64,000 nucleotides of DNA from Lysobacterales bacterium (GTDB lineage: Bacteria > Pseudomonadota > Gammaproteobacteria > Xanthomonadales > Rhodanobacteraceae): contig JAJPID010000039.1 of NCBI GenBank assembly GCA_021324945.1, forward strand, positions 1 to 64,000, in the 5' to 3' direction. Below the pieces are notes generated by a model. That model saw only the letters and a program-made list of their open reading frames with translations. It was not told where the DNA came from and did no database searches. Below, piece by piece: positions 39,593 to 47,860 of this stretch. The position numbers and the translations under genes were made by a program. Every line of letters begins with the position of its first letter. Positions within the stretch are counted from its first letter, which is position 1.

Positions 39593-40164
39593 CGCATCGG
39601 ATTCCTTAGTTAATGCGAACGACAAGGCTAGCATCACCGCCTGGTTCTGCAGGGCAGCACGTCGTCAAACGTTTGTTGCGCCGATTGCTGGCTGATGCCC
39701 AGTTCATGCGCCCCTCTTCATCATCAGGCAAGCAAGTGCACGGATCGCATCGAGCCAGCCTGTGGAACAGGGCACCTGATGATCGGCGCACGGTTCGCAG
39801 CTTCCCATCCCGATTTTCTACGGCAGTGGATCTCGGATGGGCAAAGTGGAATCCACGCTGCCGCCCTTCGACAATCTCGAGCAGGCCTGCCGCGTCGGAC
39901 CGTTCTGGTGGGACAACGCGGCATTCTGGCACTGGTTCGCGGCGGGCGCTTGCGCGCAGGCAGTCGCCTGCAGCGCGTTGCTGCTGGCTCTGCCGCGCAT
40001 CGCCCGCGGCTCGCCCACGGGCCAACCCACGGGGCTTGGGCTCGAAAAAGGCGCGTTGCGCAGCATTGGATCAGAAGGATCGAGGCGGCGTGCATCCATT
40101 TGCCCCGTTGATCCGTATGTTTCTGCGCTTCCGACTTGCGAAGCGGATCAAGAGGAACCCGGAA
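39593..40164. other. Long region with no secure gene between MscS and fasciclin genes
   Basis: About 570 bases without a defendable gene. Several frames are open, including one from an ATG at 39837 (MGKVESTLPPFDNLEQACRV) running into the fasciclin gene, but none has a clear ribosome binding site or a recognisable family. The word CCCTTCGACAATCTCGAG resembles the CCCTTCGACAAGCTCAG repeats found across proteobacteria, so part of this may be decayed repeat sequence. Confidence 0.4.
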
Positions 40165-40749
40165 ATGAATTCAAAGCATCCTGCACGCGCACTGGCCATT
40201 GGTTTGTCGCTGGCCCTCGCGATCGGCGCTGCCACACCGGCCGCGTTCGCCGGCATGGGCCACGAACAGACGGTGACTGTCGGCGGTGCGCCGATGTATC
40301 CATCGAAGAACATCATTCAGAACGCGATGCACTCGAAAGATCACACCACCCTGGTCGCGGCGGTGAAGGCCGCGGGCTTGGTGGATACATTGGAAGGCAA
40401 AGGTCCGTTTACGGTGTTCGCACCGACCAACGAGGCGTTCGCCGCACTTCCGCCCGGCACAGTGGACAATCTGCTGAAGCCGGAGAACAAGGCGCAGCTC
40501 GTGAAGATTCTCACCTACCACGTGGTGCCGGGCCGCTACACCAGCGCGTGGCTCGCGTCGGAAGCGGCGAAGAACGGCGGCTGGGTCAGTCTGAAAACCG
40601 TCGAAGGCGACTCGATCATGGTCGGCAAGGACGACATGGGCGGGTGGGAAGTCAAAGACGACAAGGGCGATGTCGCGCACATCACCATTCCCGACGTGAT
40701 GCAATCCAATGGCGTGATTTTCGTGATCGACAAGGTGCTGATGCCTTGA
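40165..40749 (+). CDS. Exported fasciclin (FAS1) domain protein
   Basis: 194 residues. A signal peptide (about 1-29, ending AAFA) precedes one FAS1 domain: LVAAVKAAGLVDTLEG, FTVFAPTNEAFAALP, KILTYHVVPGRY and the terminal NGVIFVIDKVLMP. Bacterial FAS1 proteins are secreted or surface adhesion/matrix proteins. ATG 40165 is preferred: GAGGAACCCGGAA precedes it. Function here is not known. Confidence 0.9.
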   Translation: MNSKHPARALAIGLSLALAIGAATPAAFAGMGHEQTVTVGGAPMYPSKNIIQNAMHSKDHTTLVAAVKAAGLVDTLEGKGPFTVFAPTNEAFAALPPGTVDNLLKPENKAQLVKILTYHVVPGRYTSAWLASEAAKNGGWVSLKTVEGDSIMVGKDDMGGWEVKDDKGDVAHITIPDVMQSNGVIFVIDKVLMP

Positions 40750-40817
40750 TCTGCCTCGCAGCCGCCTGAGGCGCTCGAGAGCCTGGGCGGCCGAGGTCGC
40801 GAGCCGCTATGACGAAA

Positions 40818-40843
40818 CCGCGGCGCTTTCGCAAGCGCCGCGG
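40818..40843. terminator. Bidirectional terminator hairpin between convergent genes
   Basis: CCGCGGCGCTT (40818-40828) and AAGCGCCGCGG (40833-40843) form a perfect 11-pair stem with a TCGC loop between the fasciclin gene (+) and the next gene (-). On the minus strand the stem is followed by TTTCG; on the plus strand there is no strong T run. Confidence 0.6.
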
Positions 40844-40866
40844 CGATACATCGGTCAAAACTTTTC

Positions 40867-41373
40867 TTACTTCCCGTGATGCACGCGGCCCGCTCGGCTG
40901 ATGGTGAACTTCGCGCCCGAGAGTCCGAGGTCGATGCCCTGGCCCACGCCCGCCAGCGCCAACGATACCGTGCCCTTGGTCAGCACCTGCGCGGTGCCGG
41001 CCTTGCCGGCCGCGGCGCTGGCTTCGCCTTGCGCGTAAGAGCCGAGCACTTCGCTGATGCGATGCACGTCGGTGAAAGTGCCCGTGCCTTGGTCGATCTG
41101 CCATTTGCCGGCAGTGAGGCCGCCACCGATCACCTCCAGATTCACCGGCATCGATTCGCCATTGCCGCAGGTGACGGTGCCGTGGCCTTGCGCTTTCTTG
41201 ACGATGGCCGACCAGCCTTTCATCGAAAACGAGAGCTTGCATTCCAGATCGGCCGGCGATGCCGCGATGGCAGGGCGGTTGACGGCGAGCGATCCGGCGC
41301 ACAGCAGCGCCGCACCTGCGATGGCTGCGAGCGGACGCAACTTGAGGTGCGCGATGACGTTTCCTTTCATCAT
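40867..41373 (-). CDS. Exported protein of unknown function
   Basis: 168 residues. A signal peptide (about 1-37, ending AIAA) is followed by a beta-rich domain of about 130 residues with Gly-rich stretches (VIGGGLTAGKWQIDQGTGTF). ATG 41373 is clearly supported by AGGAG about 8 bases upstream; an enormous upstream frame has no support. No family was recognised. It may be a conserved Xanthomonadales protein, judging from general feel only. Confidence 0.7.
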   Translation of the reverse strand: MMKGNVIAHLKLRPLAAIAGAALLCAGSLAVNRPAIAASPADLECKLSFSMKGWSAIVKKAQGHGTVTCGNGESMPVNLEVIGGGLTAGKWQIDQGTGTFTDVHRISEVLGSYAQGEASAAAGKAGTAQVLTKGTVSLALAGVGQGIDLGLSGAKFTISRAGRVHHGK

Positions 41374-41556
41374 GGGGTGTCTCCTGTGGTTGAAAAAAGC
41401 GATGCGTGTTGCGCGCCTAGTTTGCCATCGAAAGCTGAACGCCGCGCTATGGCGGCATGTTCTTTCCGACTCGCCGCTGAACTGCCGCTCGCATGGATTT
41501 GACAGCTCGCGCCGGGCATTGCAAGGTCGAAGTGGGCATTTGGAGGAGCCAACGAC

Positions 41557-41901
41557 ATGCGTACTGCCATGATTTCCGGCGCCGCGCTGCTGCTCGCCGC
41601 AATGGCGTCTTTCAACACCGCGCCCGCGGCCGCGCGCGTTGTCTGCCGCGACGTACAGGTGGTGCATCAGGTCCCGCACAAGGACAAGCACCGCATCGCT
41701 GGCACCGCGATCGGCGCGGTGGCGGGCGGTCTGCTCGGCCACCAAATCGGTGGCGGCAAGGGCAAGACGCTGGCGACTGCCGGCGGCGCCGTGGCCGGCG
41801 GCGTGATCGGCAATCAGATCCAGAAACAACATCAGGAAAGCCAGACTTACACGACCACCGAGCGCCGCTGCGACGAAGTGCCGGACGACGGTGGCGGCTG
41901 A
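41557..41901 (+). CDS. Glycine-zipper 2TM (17 kDa surface antigen-like) protein
   Basis: 114 residues. Signal peptide (about 1-25), then two glycine-zipper hairpin segments (IAGTAIGAVAGGLLGHQIGG and LATAGGAVAGGVIGNQI) typical of the outer-membrane 17 kDa antigen family. A Cys near residue 30 does not lie in a lipobox. GGAGGAG upstream supports the ATG. It ends 5 bases from the stop of the next, convergent gene. Confidence 0.85.
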   Translation: MRTAMISGAALLLAAMASFNTAPAAARVVCRDVQVVHQVPHKDKHRIAGTAIGAVAGGLLGHQIGGGKGKTLATAGGAVAGGVIGNQIQKQHQESQTYTTTERRCDEVPDDGGG

Positions 41902-41905
41902 GCGT

Positions 41906-44044
41906 TCAACGCACCGGCAAGCTCATCTCCCGCAGCAGTTGCAGGAAACGCGGATCGCCGCGCCAGTCGGCGAAACGCGCGGCCACCACTGGCAGCATCA
42001 GATGGTCGTGATCGTGGACCGCGCGTTCTAGATTGGCGAACGCGCGGTCCTTTTCGCCGAACTCCCATTCCAGCAGCGCCAGCGACACGCCTGACACGTA
42101 TTGCCGTTGCGCGCGCGCTTCCAGTTCATCGAGTTGCGCGCGCGCGCCGGCGCGATCGCCGGTCGCATCCAACGCCAAGCCGAGCACCGCCAGATAACTC
42201 GCCGGATGCGGTGTGGATGTCAACGCCAAAGCGTTGCGCATCTCGGCTAGCGCCTCCGCATTGCGGTTTTTCGTCATCAGGCCTTCAGCCAGAAAAAGAT
42301 GCGCCAAGGCGAAGCGCGGCTCCAGCGCGATCGCAGCGCGGCATTGCGCCAGTGCGCCGTCGACATCGCCGACATAGATCAGCGCACGGCCCAGGTCCGC
42401 ATTGACGATCGGCGAGAGGGGATCGAGATCCCGCGCGCGGCGCATCTCCCTCAACGCTCCGCGCATGTCGCCGCGAAACCACAGGTACATCGCGTACCAC
42501 TGTCGCGCGGTGGCATCGCTGGGATCGAGTTGCAGGGCGCGCAGGAATTCGCGCTCGGCTTCGCCCCATTGCCAGTGCATCTCGTACAGCAAACCGAGCA
42601 CGGCGTGCGCGCGCGATTGCTGCGGATCGAGCTGTACCGCCTTGCGCGCGGCGACCAATGCGTCATCGTAATGAGTGTCCGGCGGCGCATCGTTGTTGTA
42701 ATCGCGCAGGATCGCGTAAGCCATGGCCACGCCGCTCCAGGCCTGTGCGTCATCCGGGTCGGCCTGGATGGCGCGACGGAAGTAGGTGATCGCCTGGTCG
42801 ATGTCCTCGGGCGTGCGGCGGTTGAGATACTGCAAGCCCACCAGATAGAAGTCGTATGCCGCCGGATCGGGCGCGGCGCGCGGGCGCAGCGCTTCCAGTC
42901 CCGCGGTGTTGAGCCGGGGCTGTAACTGCTCAATGACCCGTTTGGAGATTTCGTCCTCGACGATGAGCAGATCGCGCGCGGCGGGATCGAATTCGGACGC
43001 CCACAATTCATAGCCGTTGTCGGCGCTGACCAGCGCGACGCGCACGCGCACGCGATCGGCGGAACGCTGCACACTGCCTTCCAGCACGTTGGCCACGCCC
43101 AGCGCACGCGCAGCCTCGCGCACGTCCACCGCCTTGTTGCGGAACACGAATGCGGAAGTGCGCGCGGCCACGCGCAAGTTCGGGAAACGGCCGAGCCGGT
43201 TGATCAGCTCTTCGGTCAAGCCATCGGCCAGATATTGCTGCGACGGATCGGCATCCATGTTGAGGAACGGCAGCACCGCGAGCGTGATTTCGCGGTTCGC
43301 GGGCAATGGCTTTGGCGTTGAAGATGTCGTTGCGCGACCCGCGTCTGCTGGCGTATGCGCATCTCGCCACCACAACCGGCCGGAGATCGCAACGGCGATC
43401 AAGAGCAGTGCGCTGGCGGCGATTCGCCAGCGCGCCGGTTTGCGCGGCGCGACCGCCGATTCTGGAACGAAAGTCACCGGCGCTGACACATCCGCCGCCG
43501 ACCGAACTTCGCTCCGCGATTGCGATACCGTCGTCGCCGGGCCTCGATCCATCGCCGGCGCGGATTCTTGCGCCGGCACGATCTGCCGTGGCGGCATTTT
43601 TTCCGCGCTCTCGGTGCGTGCCAGCGCGCACTCGGCCTCCCACAAGTGCGCGGTCAACAACTGCGTCGCATCGGCGAGGCGACGGCGATAAGTGCTCCAG
43701 GAAAGGTGCAGGTTTTCCGCTGCGGCTTGCTGGCTGCGCACCGGCGTCAGCCAGGTGAGTTCCAGCACTCGCTGCAGGGGCGCCAGTTTGGGCGCGTCGC
43801 CGATGCGCTCGACTTGCGCGCGCAATACGTCCTTCAGCGCCTGCACCGGCGTCAATGGTGTCGGCGCCGAATGCAACGTTGCCGCGACCAGGCGCGAGTG
43901 CAGCAGCGGATTGTCCCGCAGCAGATCGGTGCGCAGGTACTGCCGCAACGCCGCGCGCACGGCTTGCGCGAATTCTTCTTCCGTCTGCGGCGCACGCGCG
44001 GCCGCGCGCTGCCCACCCGCTTCCGGCGTGTCTGCCTGTGCCAT
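41906..44044 (-). CDS. Membrane-spanning one-component regulator: HTH, TolB/FlgO-like domain and TPRs
   Basis: About 712 residues from ATG 44044 (an in-frame upstream ATG at 44110 is possible). The N-terminal 120 residues end in a helix-turn-helix-like segment (SQQAAAENLHLSWSTYRRRL). A membrane segment at about 208-225 (ASALLLIAVAISGRLWW) separates it from a FlgO/adenylate-cyclase-associated type domain (LAVLPFLNMDADPSQQYLAD) and at least seven TPR repeats. This resembles CadC-like or adenylate-cyclase-associated regulators. Target genes are not visible. Confidence 0.75.
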   Translation of the reverse strand: MAQADTPEAGGQRAAARAPQTEEEFAQAVRAALRQYLRTDLLRDNPLLHSRLVAATLHSAPTPLTPVQALKDVLRAQVERIGDAPKLAPLQRVLELTWLTPVRSQQAAAENLHLSWSTYRRRLADATQLLTAHLWEAECALARTESAEKMPPRQIVPAQESAPAMDRGPATTVSQSRSEVRSAADVSAPVTFVPESAVAPRKPARWRIAASALLLIAVAISGRLWWRDAHTPADAGRATTSSTPKPLPANREITLAVLPFLNMDADPSQQYLADGLTEELINRLGRFPNLRVAARTSAFVFRNKAVDVREAARALGVANVLEGSVQRSADRVRVRVALVSADNGYELWASEFDPAARDLLIVEDEISKRVIEQLQPRLNTAGLEALRPRAAPDPAAYDFYLVGLQYLNRRTPEDIDQAITYFRRAIQADPDDAQAWSGVAMAYAILRDYNNDAPPDTHYDDALVAARKAVQLDPQQSRAHAVLGLLYEMHWQWGEAEREFLRALQLDPSDATARQWYAMYLWFRGDMRGALREMRRARDLDPLSPIVNADLGRALIYVGDVDGALAQCRAAIALEPRFALAHLFLAEGLMTKNRNAEALAEMRNALALTSTPHPASYLAVLGLALDATGDRAGARAQLDELEARAQRQYVSGVSLALLEWEFGEKDRAFANLERAVHDHDHLMLPVVAARFADWRGDPRFLQLLREMSLPVR

Positions 44045-44224
44045 GCCGTTACCGCTCTTCCCCTGCCGGCCGTAAGAAATTCTAGCAGCCCGGAAAAATG
44101 CTTCCCTCATTCGTCGCCGTTGCCACACGCGCAGTGAACCGGAATTGAGCATCACTTGGCATAGAAAGCGGACAGCAGCGGGCGCTGAAATGCGCATCGT
44201 CGTCAGTGCATCCCGGAGAAGCCG

Positions 44225-44653
44225 ATGAAACGAGCCTTGCCGCTGCTGCTCGCCCTCGCCGCGCTGCCCACGCTGGCAGGCGATCGCACCGCCAGCCCCG
44301 GGTTGTGGGAAAGCTCGGTGCAGATGCAGATGGCGGGCATGCCGTACCCCATGCCGCCGCATACCTCGCGCCGCTGCATCACGCAGGAGATGATCGACCG
44401 CAACGAAGACATCCCGCGGGCACAGACGAGGACGGGGGAGGAATGCCAGATCGGCGATGTGCATCGCGCCGGCAACACCGCGAGCTGGACGCTGCGTTGC
44501 AGCGGCAGCCACCCGATGCAGGGCTCCGGCATGGTCACCTACGACTCGGCCACCGCCTATCACGCGCAATTGCGCATGACGATGCAAATGGACGGCCGCC
44601 AGATGCAGATGACGCAGTCGATCGAGTCGCACCGCGTCGGCGACTGTCATTGA
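44225..44653 (+). CDS. Exported DUF3617 family protein
   Basis: 142 residues. Signal peptide (about 1-19), then the small DUF3617 domain with characteristic Pro-Gly-Leu-Trp (SPGLWESSVQMQ) and conserved cysteines (TSRRCITQ, EECQIGD, TLRCSGSH, GDCH). Periplasmic; function unknown. The next gene starts 21 bases downstream on the same strand. Confidence 0.8.
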   Translation: MKRALPLLLALAALPTLAGDRTASPGLWESSVQMQMAGMPYPMPPHTSRRCITQEMIDRNEDIPRAQTRTGEECQIGDVHRAGNTASWTLRCSGSHPMQGSGMVTYDSATAYHAQLRMTMQMDGRQMQMTQSIESHRVGDCH

Positions 44654-44674
44654 TCACACCGGAGGGCTTTTCGC

Positions 44675-45169
44675 ATGATCCGTTTCAGACATGTCGCGCT
44701 CTGCCTGATCGCCTGTGCCCTGGCATCGGTTTCGCTGCACGCGCCGGCTGCCGCGCGCGACGCCACTGATCCCGACATGCAGCGGATAGCGAACTTCCGC
44801 CTGACCGAACCTGTGGTGGACAAGTACATTCAGGTGCAGACCGCGCTGATGCAGGCGGTCAAGGCGCATCCGGAATTGCAGCAGCAGGCGATGGCGCAGG
44901 GCAATGCGAAATCCCTGGACGAGGCCATCGCGCGTGTCGAGCGCCAGCCGGTCATTCACGCTATCCTCGCAAGGAACGGAATGAGCGCCTCGGATTACGT
45001 GCTATGCACTTTCGCGTTGCTGCAGGGCGGCATCTATGCGGCTAGTGTGAAGCTTAAGGGCGACAAGGCCTGGACACAGATTCCGCCCGGCATTCCCACC
45101 GAAAACACCCGATACGTGTTGGCGCACAAGCCGCAGATGGACAAGCTGCGCGCAGCCGGCGGGGGATGA
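44675..45169 (+). CDS. Exported helical protein of unknown function
   Basis: 164 residues. A signal peptide (about 1-28) is followed by a mostly alpha-helical domain (LTEPVVDKYIQVQTALMQAV) and a short tail with Ala-Ala-Gly-Gly-Gly. A strong terminator follows at 45221. It is probably co-transcribed with the DUF3617 gene. Family not recognised. Confidence 0.7.
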   Translation: MIRFRHVALCLIACALASVSLHAPAAARDATDPDMQRIANFRLTEPVVDKYIQVQTALMQAVKAHPELQQQAMAQGNAKSLDEAIARVERQPVIHAILARNGMSASDYVLCTFALLQGGIYAASVKLKGDKAWTQIPPGIPTENTRYVLAHKPQMDKLRAAGGG

Positions 45170-45220
45170 GGCGGCGACAACGGCAACTGATTCCCGTCGA
45201 GCCGGGAAGCAGGGGGAGCC

Positions 45221-45252
45221 GCGCGGCCGTCGCAAGGCGGCCGCGCTTTTTT
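45221..45252 (+). terminator. Rho-independent terminator
   Basis: GCGCGGCCG (45221-45229) pairs with CGGCCGCGC (45238-45246) around an 8-base loop and is followed by six T residues (45247-45252). It ends the two-gene exported-protein unit 15 bases before the ATP-grasp gene start. Confidence 0.85.
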
Positions 45253-45266
45253 GGCCGGGGACTGCG

Positions 45267-46118
45267 ATGAGGATTCTGTTCTCGAAACGTCAGGATTGGG
45301 AGCCGGTGCTGCGGGAGGCGTTGCGCCCGTCGCCGCACATTCCGGTGTTCGCCGATTTCGCAGACGCGACGCTCGAGGCTTGCGACGTCCTGGTGCCGCT
45401 GACGATCGCCGATCTGGAATTTCTGGATGCGGCGCGGCGACGGGTATCGTGCAATCCGCTGCCGATCCCCAGCCTCGCCAGTGTGCGGCTTTGCAACGAC
45501 AAGCTGCTGTTCGCCGAAACCCTGCTTGATCACGGCTTCGGCGATTTCATCCCGGCGATCGGCGAACAGCTTGCCTTTCCACGCGTGCTGAAAAAACGTG
45601 TGGACGAAGCCGGCGCGCACTCGCATGTCGTCGCCGGCGTGGCAGAGGAGCAGGCGCTGCTCGCCGGCGCGCGCGATGCAGACTATTTTCGCCAGCGACT
45701 GGTGCGCGGCGAATGCGAATACACCACGCATCTGTTGATCGCCGAAGGCCGCGTGCTTTACGCGCTGCACATCGAAACGGCGTTCGGGGACGAGGTTTGC
45801 ATCAAGGGCCGCGATGCCTGTTCGGGGTCACGCGCGGTGCCCGCACCGTGCAACGTAGGCATCTTCGCATCGATGCTCGCATGCATCGGCTTTGAGGGTT
45901 TGTGCTGCGTCAACTACAAACTCGAAGACGGACGGCCGCAGGTGTTCGAAATCAATCCACGCTGCGGCTGGAGCTTGTGCGCGCACTTCGCCGAACTGAT
46001 CCCGCTGCTGGAGCGGCGTTCACTGGGAAACCTGCGTTATTTCATCGGACGCGCGCTGCACGAACTGTCCGATGCCTCGCGCTCGGATGCGGCGGCTTTC
46101 CATCCACTGTCGCTGTAA
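45267..46118 (+). CDS. ATP-grasp domain protein, substrate unknown
   Basis: 283 residues. The ATP-grasp fold is indicated by PRVLKKRVDEAGAHSHVVAG (lysine-bearing loop), EYTTHLLIAEGRVLYALHIE, and the metal/ATP motif GRPQVFEINPRCGWS near the C-terminus. Such proteins ligate a carboxylate to an amine or thiol. The N-terminal part (about 1-95) looks like a pre-grasp domain. The protein stands alone after a terminator, with no partner ligase or transporter beside it. Confidence 0.75.
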   Translation: MRILFSKRQDWEPVLREALRPSPHIPVFADFADATLEACDVLVPLTIADLEFLDAARRRVSCNPLPIPSLASVRLCNDKLLFAETLLDHGFGDFIPAIGEQLAFPRVLKKRVDEAGAHSHVVAGVAEEQALLAGARDADYFRQRLVRGECEYTTHLLIAEGRVLYALHIETAFGDEVCIKGRDACSGSRAVPAPCNVGIFASMLACIGFEGLCCVNYKLEDGRPQVFEINPRCGWSLCAHFAELIPLLERRSLGNLRYFIGRALHELSDASRSDAAAFHPLSL

Positions 46119-46124
46119 TCGCCT

Positions 46125-46925
46125 TCACTTCGAAAGCTTGTCGATCAGCTTCACCACGATCGTGCCGCCGGGCAGCACCAGCCCCGCGAAATCCGCGCCG
46201 AGGTCGAACAGCGCGTCGCGCGAACCGAGCTTGCGCACCGCGTTACCGAGCATGTTGCCTTCCTTGTTGACGCGGCCGGAAAGCCCGTCGATCTCGATCA
46301 CGCCCTGCTTGTCCTTCCAAGTAAACTGAAACGCGTACACTGGGCGATAGATCAGATTCAGCGCCTGAATGTCGATCTCGTCGGAGACGATTTCATCGGC
46401 TTCGATCGGCGTGGTGAGGCGCGCCTTCACCTGCTGCACCACCGAAGCCGCGGTGACGGTGGGCGCGATGAAGTGCGGATCGCCGATGTCGGTGAACTCG
46501 CGCGAGGTGTAATTGCCCGCGAAGTCGGCCAGCATCTTCTCCGGCGATTGCCGATGCAGACCATCGAAATATTCCGACAGCGCCATCACGCGCTCGCAAT
46601 CCTCCAGCGCGGACAGGCTCAATTCGCGCGACGGGCCGATCTTCAGTTGCTGGCCGAGCAGCTCCACAGAAATCGCGTGCGCATGCTCGATGCGCACCTT
46701 GTAGGCGACTTTGCGCTTGTATAGCGTGCGGCGCGTGGCTTTCGCCAGCCAGAACGGTTCGTAGCGTTTTTCGGTGGCCGCGAGCGCGATGTCAGCCTCT
46801 TTCGGCCTATCCCACAATTTCAACTTCGCCAGCATGCCGAACGCCGCGGTCTTCTCATGTTCGGCTTGCGCTCGCGCGGACGTCTCGTTGTAGACGTCGT
46901 CGAAAACCAGGATCTTCTCTTCCAT
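46125..46925 (-). CDS. Conserved-looking soluble protein of unknown function
   Basis: 266 residues, cytosolic with no signal peptide. It has a helical N-terminal region rich in Ala/Glu/Lys and a C-terminal domain (LNLIYRPVYAFQFTWKDKQG, then VIEIDGLSGRVNKEGNML). GAGGGGACTC before ATG 46925 supports that start over one at 47018. The 5 bases between its stop and the ATP-grasp stop place them convergently. No family recognised; the final hydrophobic stretch may be a membrane-binding helix. Confidence 0.65.
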   Translation of the reverse strand: MEEKILVFDDVYNETSARAQAEHEKTAAFGMLAKLKLWDRPKEADIALAATEKRYEPFWLAKATRRTLYKRKVAYKVRIEHAHAISVELLGQQLKIGPSRELSLSALEDCERVMALSEYFDGLHRQSPEKMLADFAGNYTSREFTDIGDPHFIAPTVTAASVVQQVKARLTTPIEADEIVSDEIDIQALNLIYRPVYAFQFTWKDKQGVIEIDGLSGRVNKEGNMLGNAVRKLGSRDALFDLGADFAGLVLPGGTIVVKLIDKLSK

Positions 46926-46944
46926 GGCGAGTCCCCTCAGGAAA

Positions 46945-46978
46945 GCTCTGAACAAATCCATCCGGGATTTGTCAGAGC
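46945..46978. repeat. Near-perfect inverted repeat, 34 bases
   Basis: GCTCTGAACAAATCC (46945-46959) pairs with GGATTTGTCAGAGC (46965-46978) around ATCCG. A diverged copy (CTGGCAAATCC...GGATTCGTCCAG) lies at 38675-38702. It lies just upstream of the unknown gene's start and could form a hairpin in its 5' leader. Confidence 0.75.
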
Positions 46979-47044
46979 ACGACGCGATGGGCGGATGCGC
47001 CGCGCAGCATGCGCGCAAGCGCGCGCCGGTTCAATGCCGCGCGG

Positions 47045-47752
47045 TCATTTCTTCAATTCCGGAAACTTTGCCGGATCGTAACCGCCAACCTCGAAGACCA
47101 GCGTCTCCCTGCCCTGATCCTTCGTCGTTACGTCCATCTCGACGGTTTTCGCATTGCTCATCGCCCTGATGAAGCGCGCATCGTCCTTGATGAAGAGCGC
47201 GGGTTCGCCGGTCTTCGGCAGATACGCTTTCCAGGTTTCCGGCTTGCCGTTGAAACGCATCGGCACGCTGCATTGATCCTTGCAGACGAATCCGTGCCCG
47301 CTGCCGAACAGATAGACGCTCTGCCCCCATTTCGAATGCCGGCGCAGGATCAGCCGCACCGTGGCATCGCCCGTGGGCTTGCTGCTGCTGATGCTGGCGG
47401 AGATCTGTTTGCCTCCGGATTGCACGCCGGTCTGATAACTCCACAGCGCCGTCAATCGATCATGCTCGGCTTGTGCCTTGGCTTGGCGCTCGATGCCGGG
47501 CAGCGTCTTGCGCACTTCCGCCGCGGCAGGCGTGTCGCCGAAGTCGTTGACGACCTCCTCGCCGATCGGCGCGGCCAGATCGTCGCGATGGCTGCCCAGC
47601 ATCTGCTGATACAGCGCGAGTTTCTGGGCCGCTTCCTGTGCGTGCGCGTTCTGCTGGTCGGCAGCCGGATTCTGCGCGGAAGAACTGCCATCTTGCGAAC
47701 ATGCTGCCAATGCCAGGCACGCAACGGCAAACAGGGTCGATCGCATTTTCAT
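47045..47752 (-). CDS. Predicted lipoprotein of unknown function
   Basis: 235 residues. A signal peptide with lipobox LAAC (Cys18) is followed by a Ser/Ala/Gln-rich linker, a helical stretch with HDRL, and a C-terminal beta-rich domain (VRLILRRHSKWGQSVYLFGS, QCSVPMRFNGKPETW). The last part resembles periplasmic copper- or stress-related domains only loosely. Function not assigned. ATG 47752 or the ATG two codons later both give a good signal. Confidence 0.7.
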   Translation of the reverse strand: MKMRSTLFAVACLALAACSQDGSSSAQNPAADQQNAHAQEAAQKLALYQQMLGSHRDDLAAPIGEEVVNDFGDTPAAAEVRKTLPGIERQAKAQAEHDRLTALWSYQTGVQSGGKQISASISSSKPTGDATVRLILRRHSKWGQSVYLFGSGHGFVCKDQCSVPMRFNGKPETWKAYLPKTGEPALFIKDDARFIRAMSNAKTVEMDVTTKDQGRETLVFEVGGYDPAKFPELKK

Positions 47753-47860
47753 GTGACCAGTTTACGCGTCGTACTTGATCGCTGCATCCGGAGTATCTCC
47801 GGGTGCTCCTGCTGGCCAAAGGTCAGCCGGACATCCCTGTCCGCACTTTCGGAGAATTCG

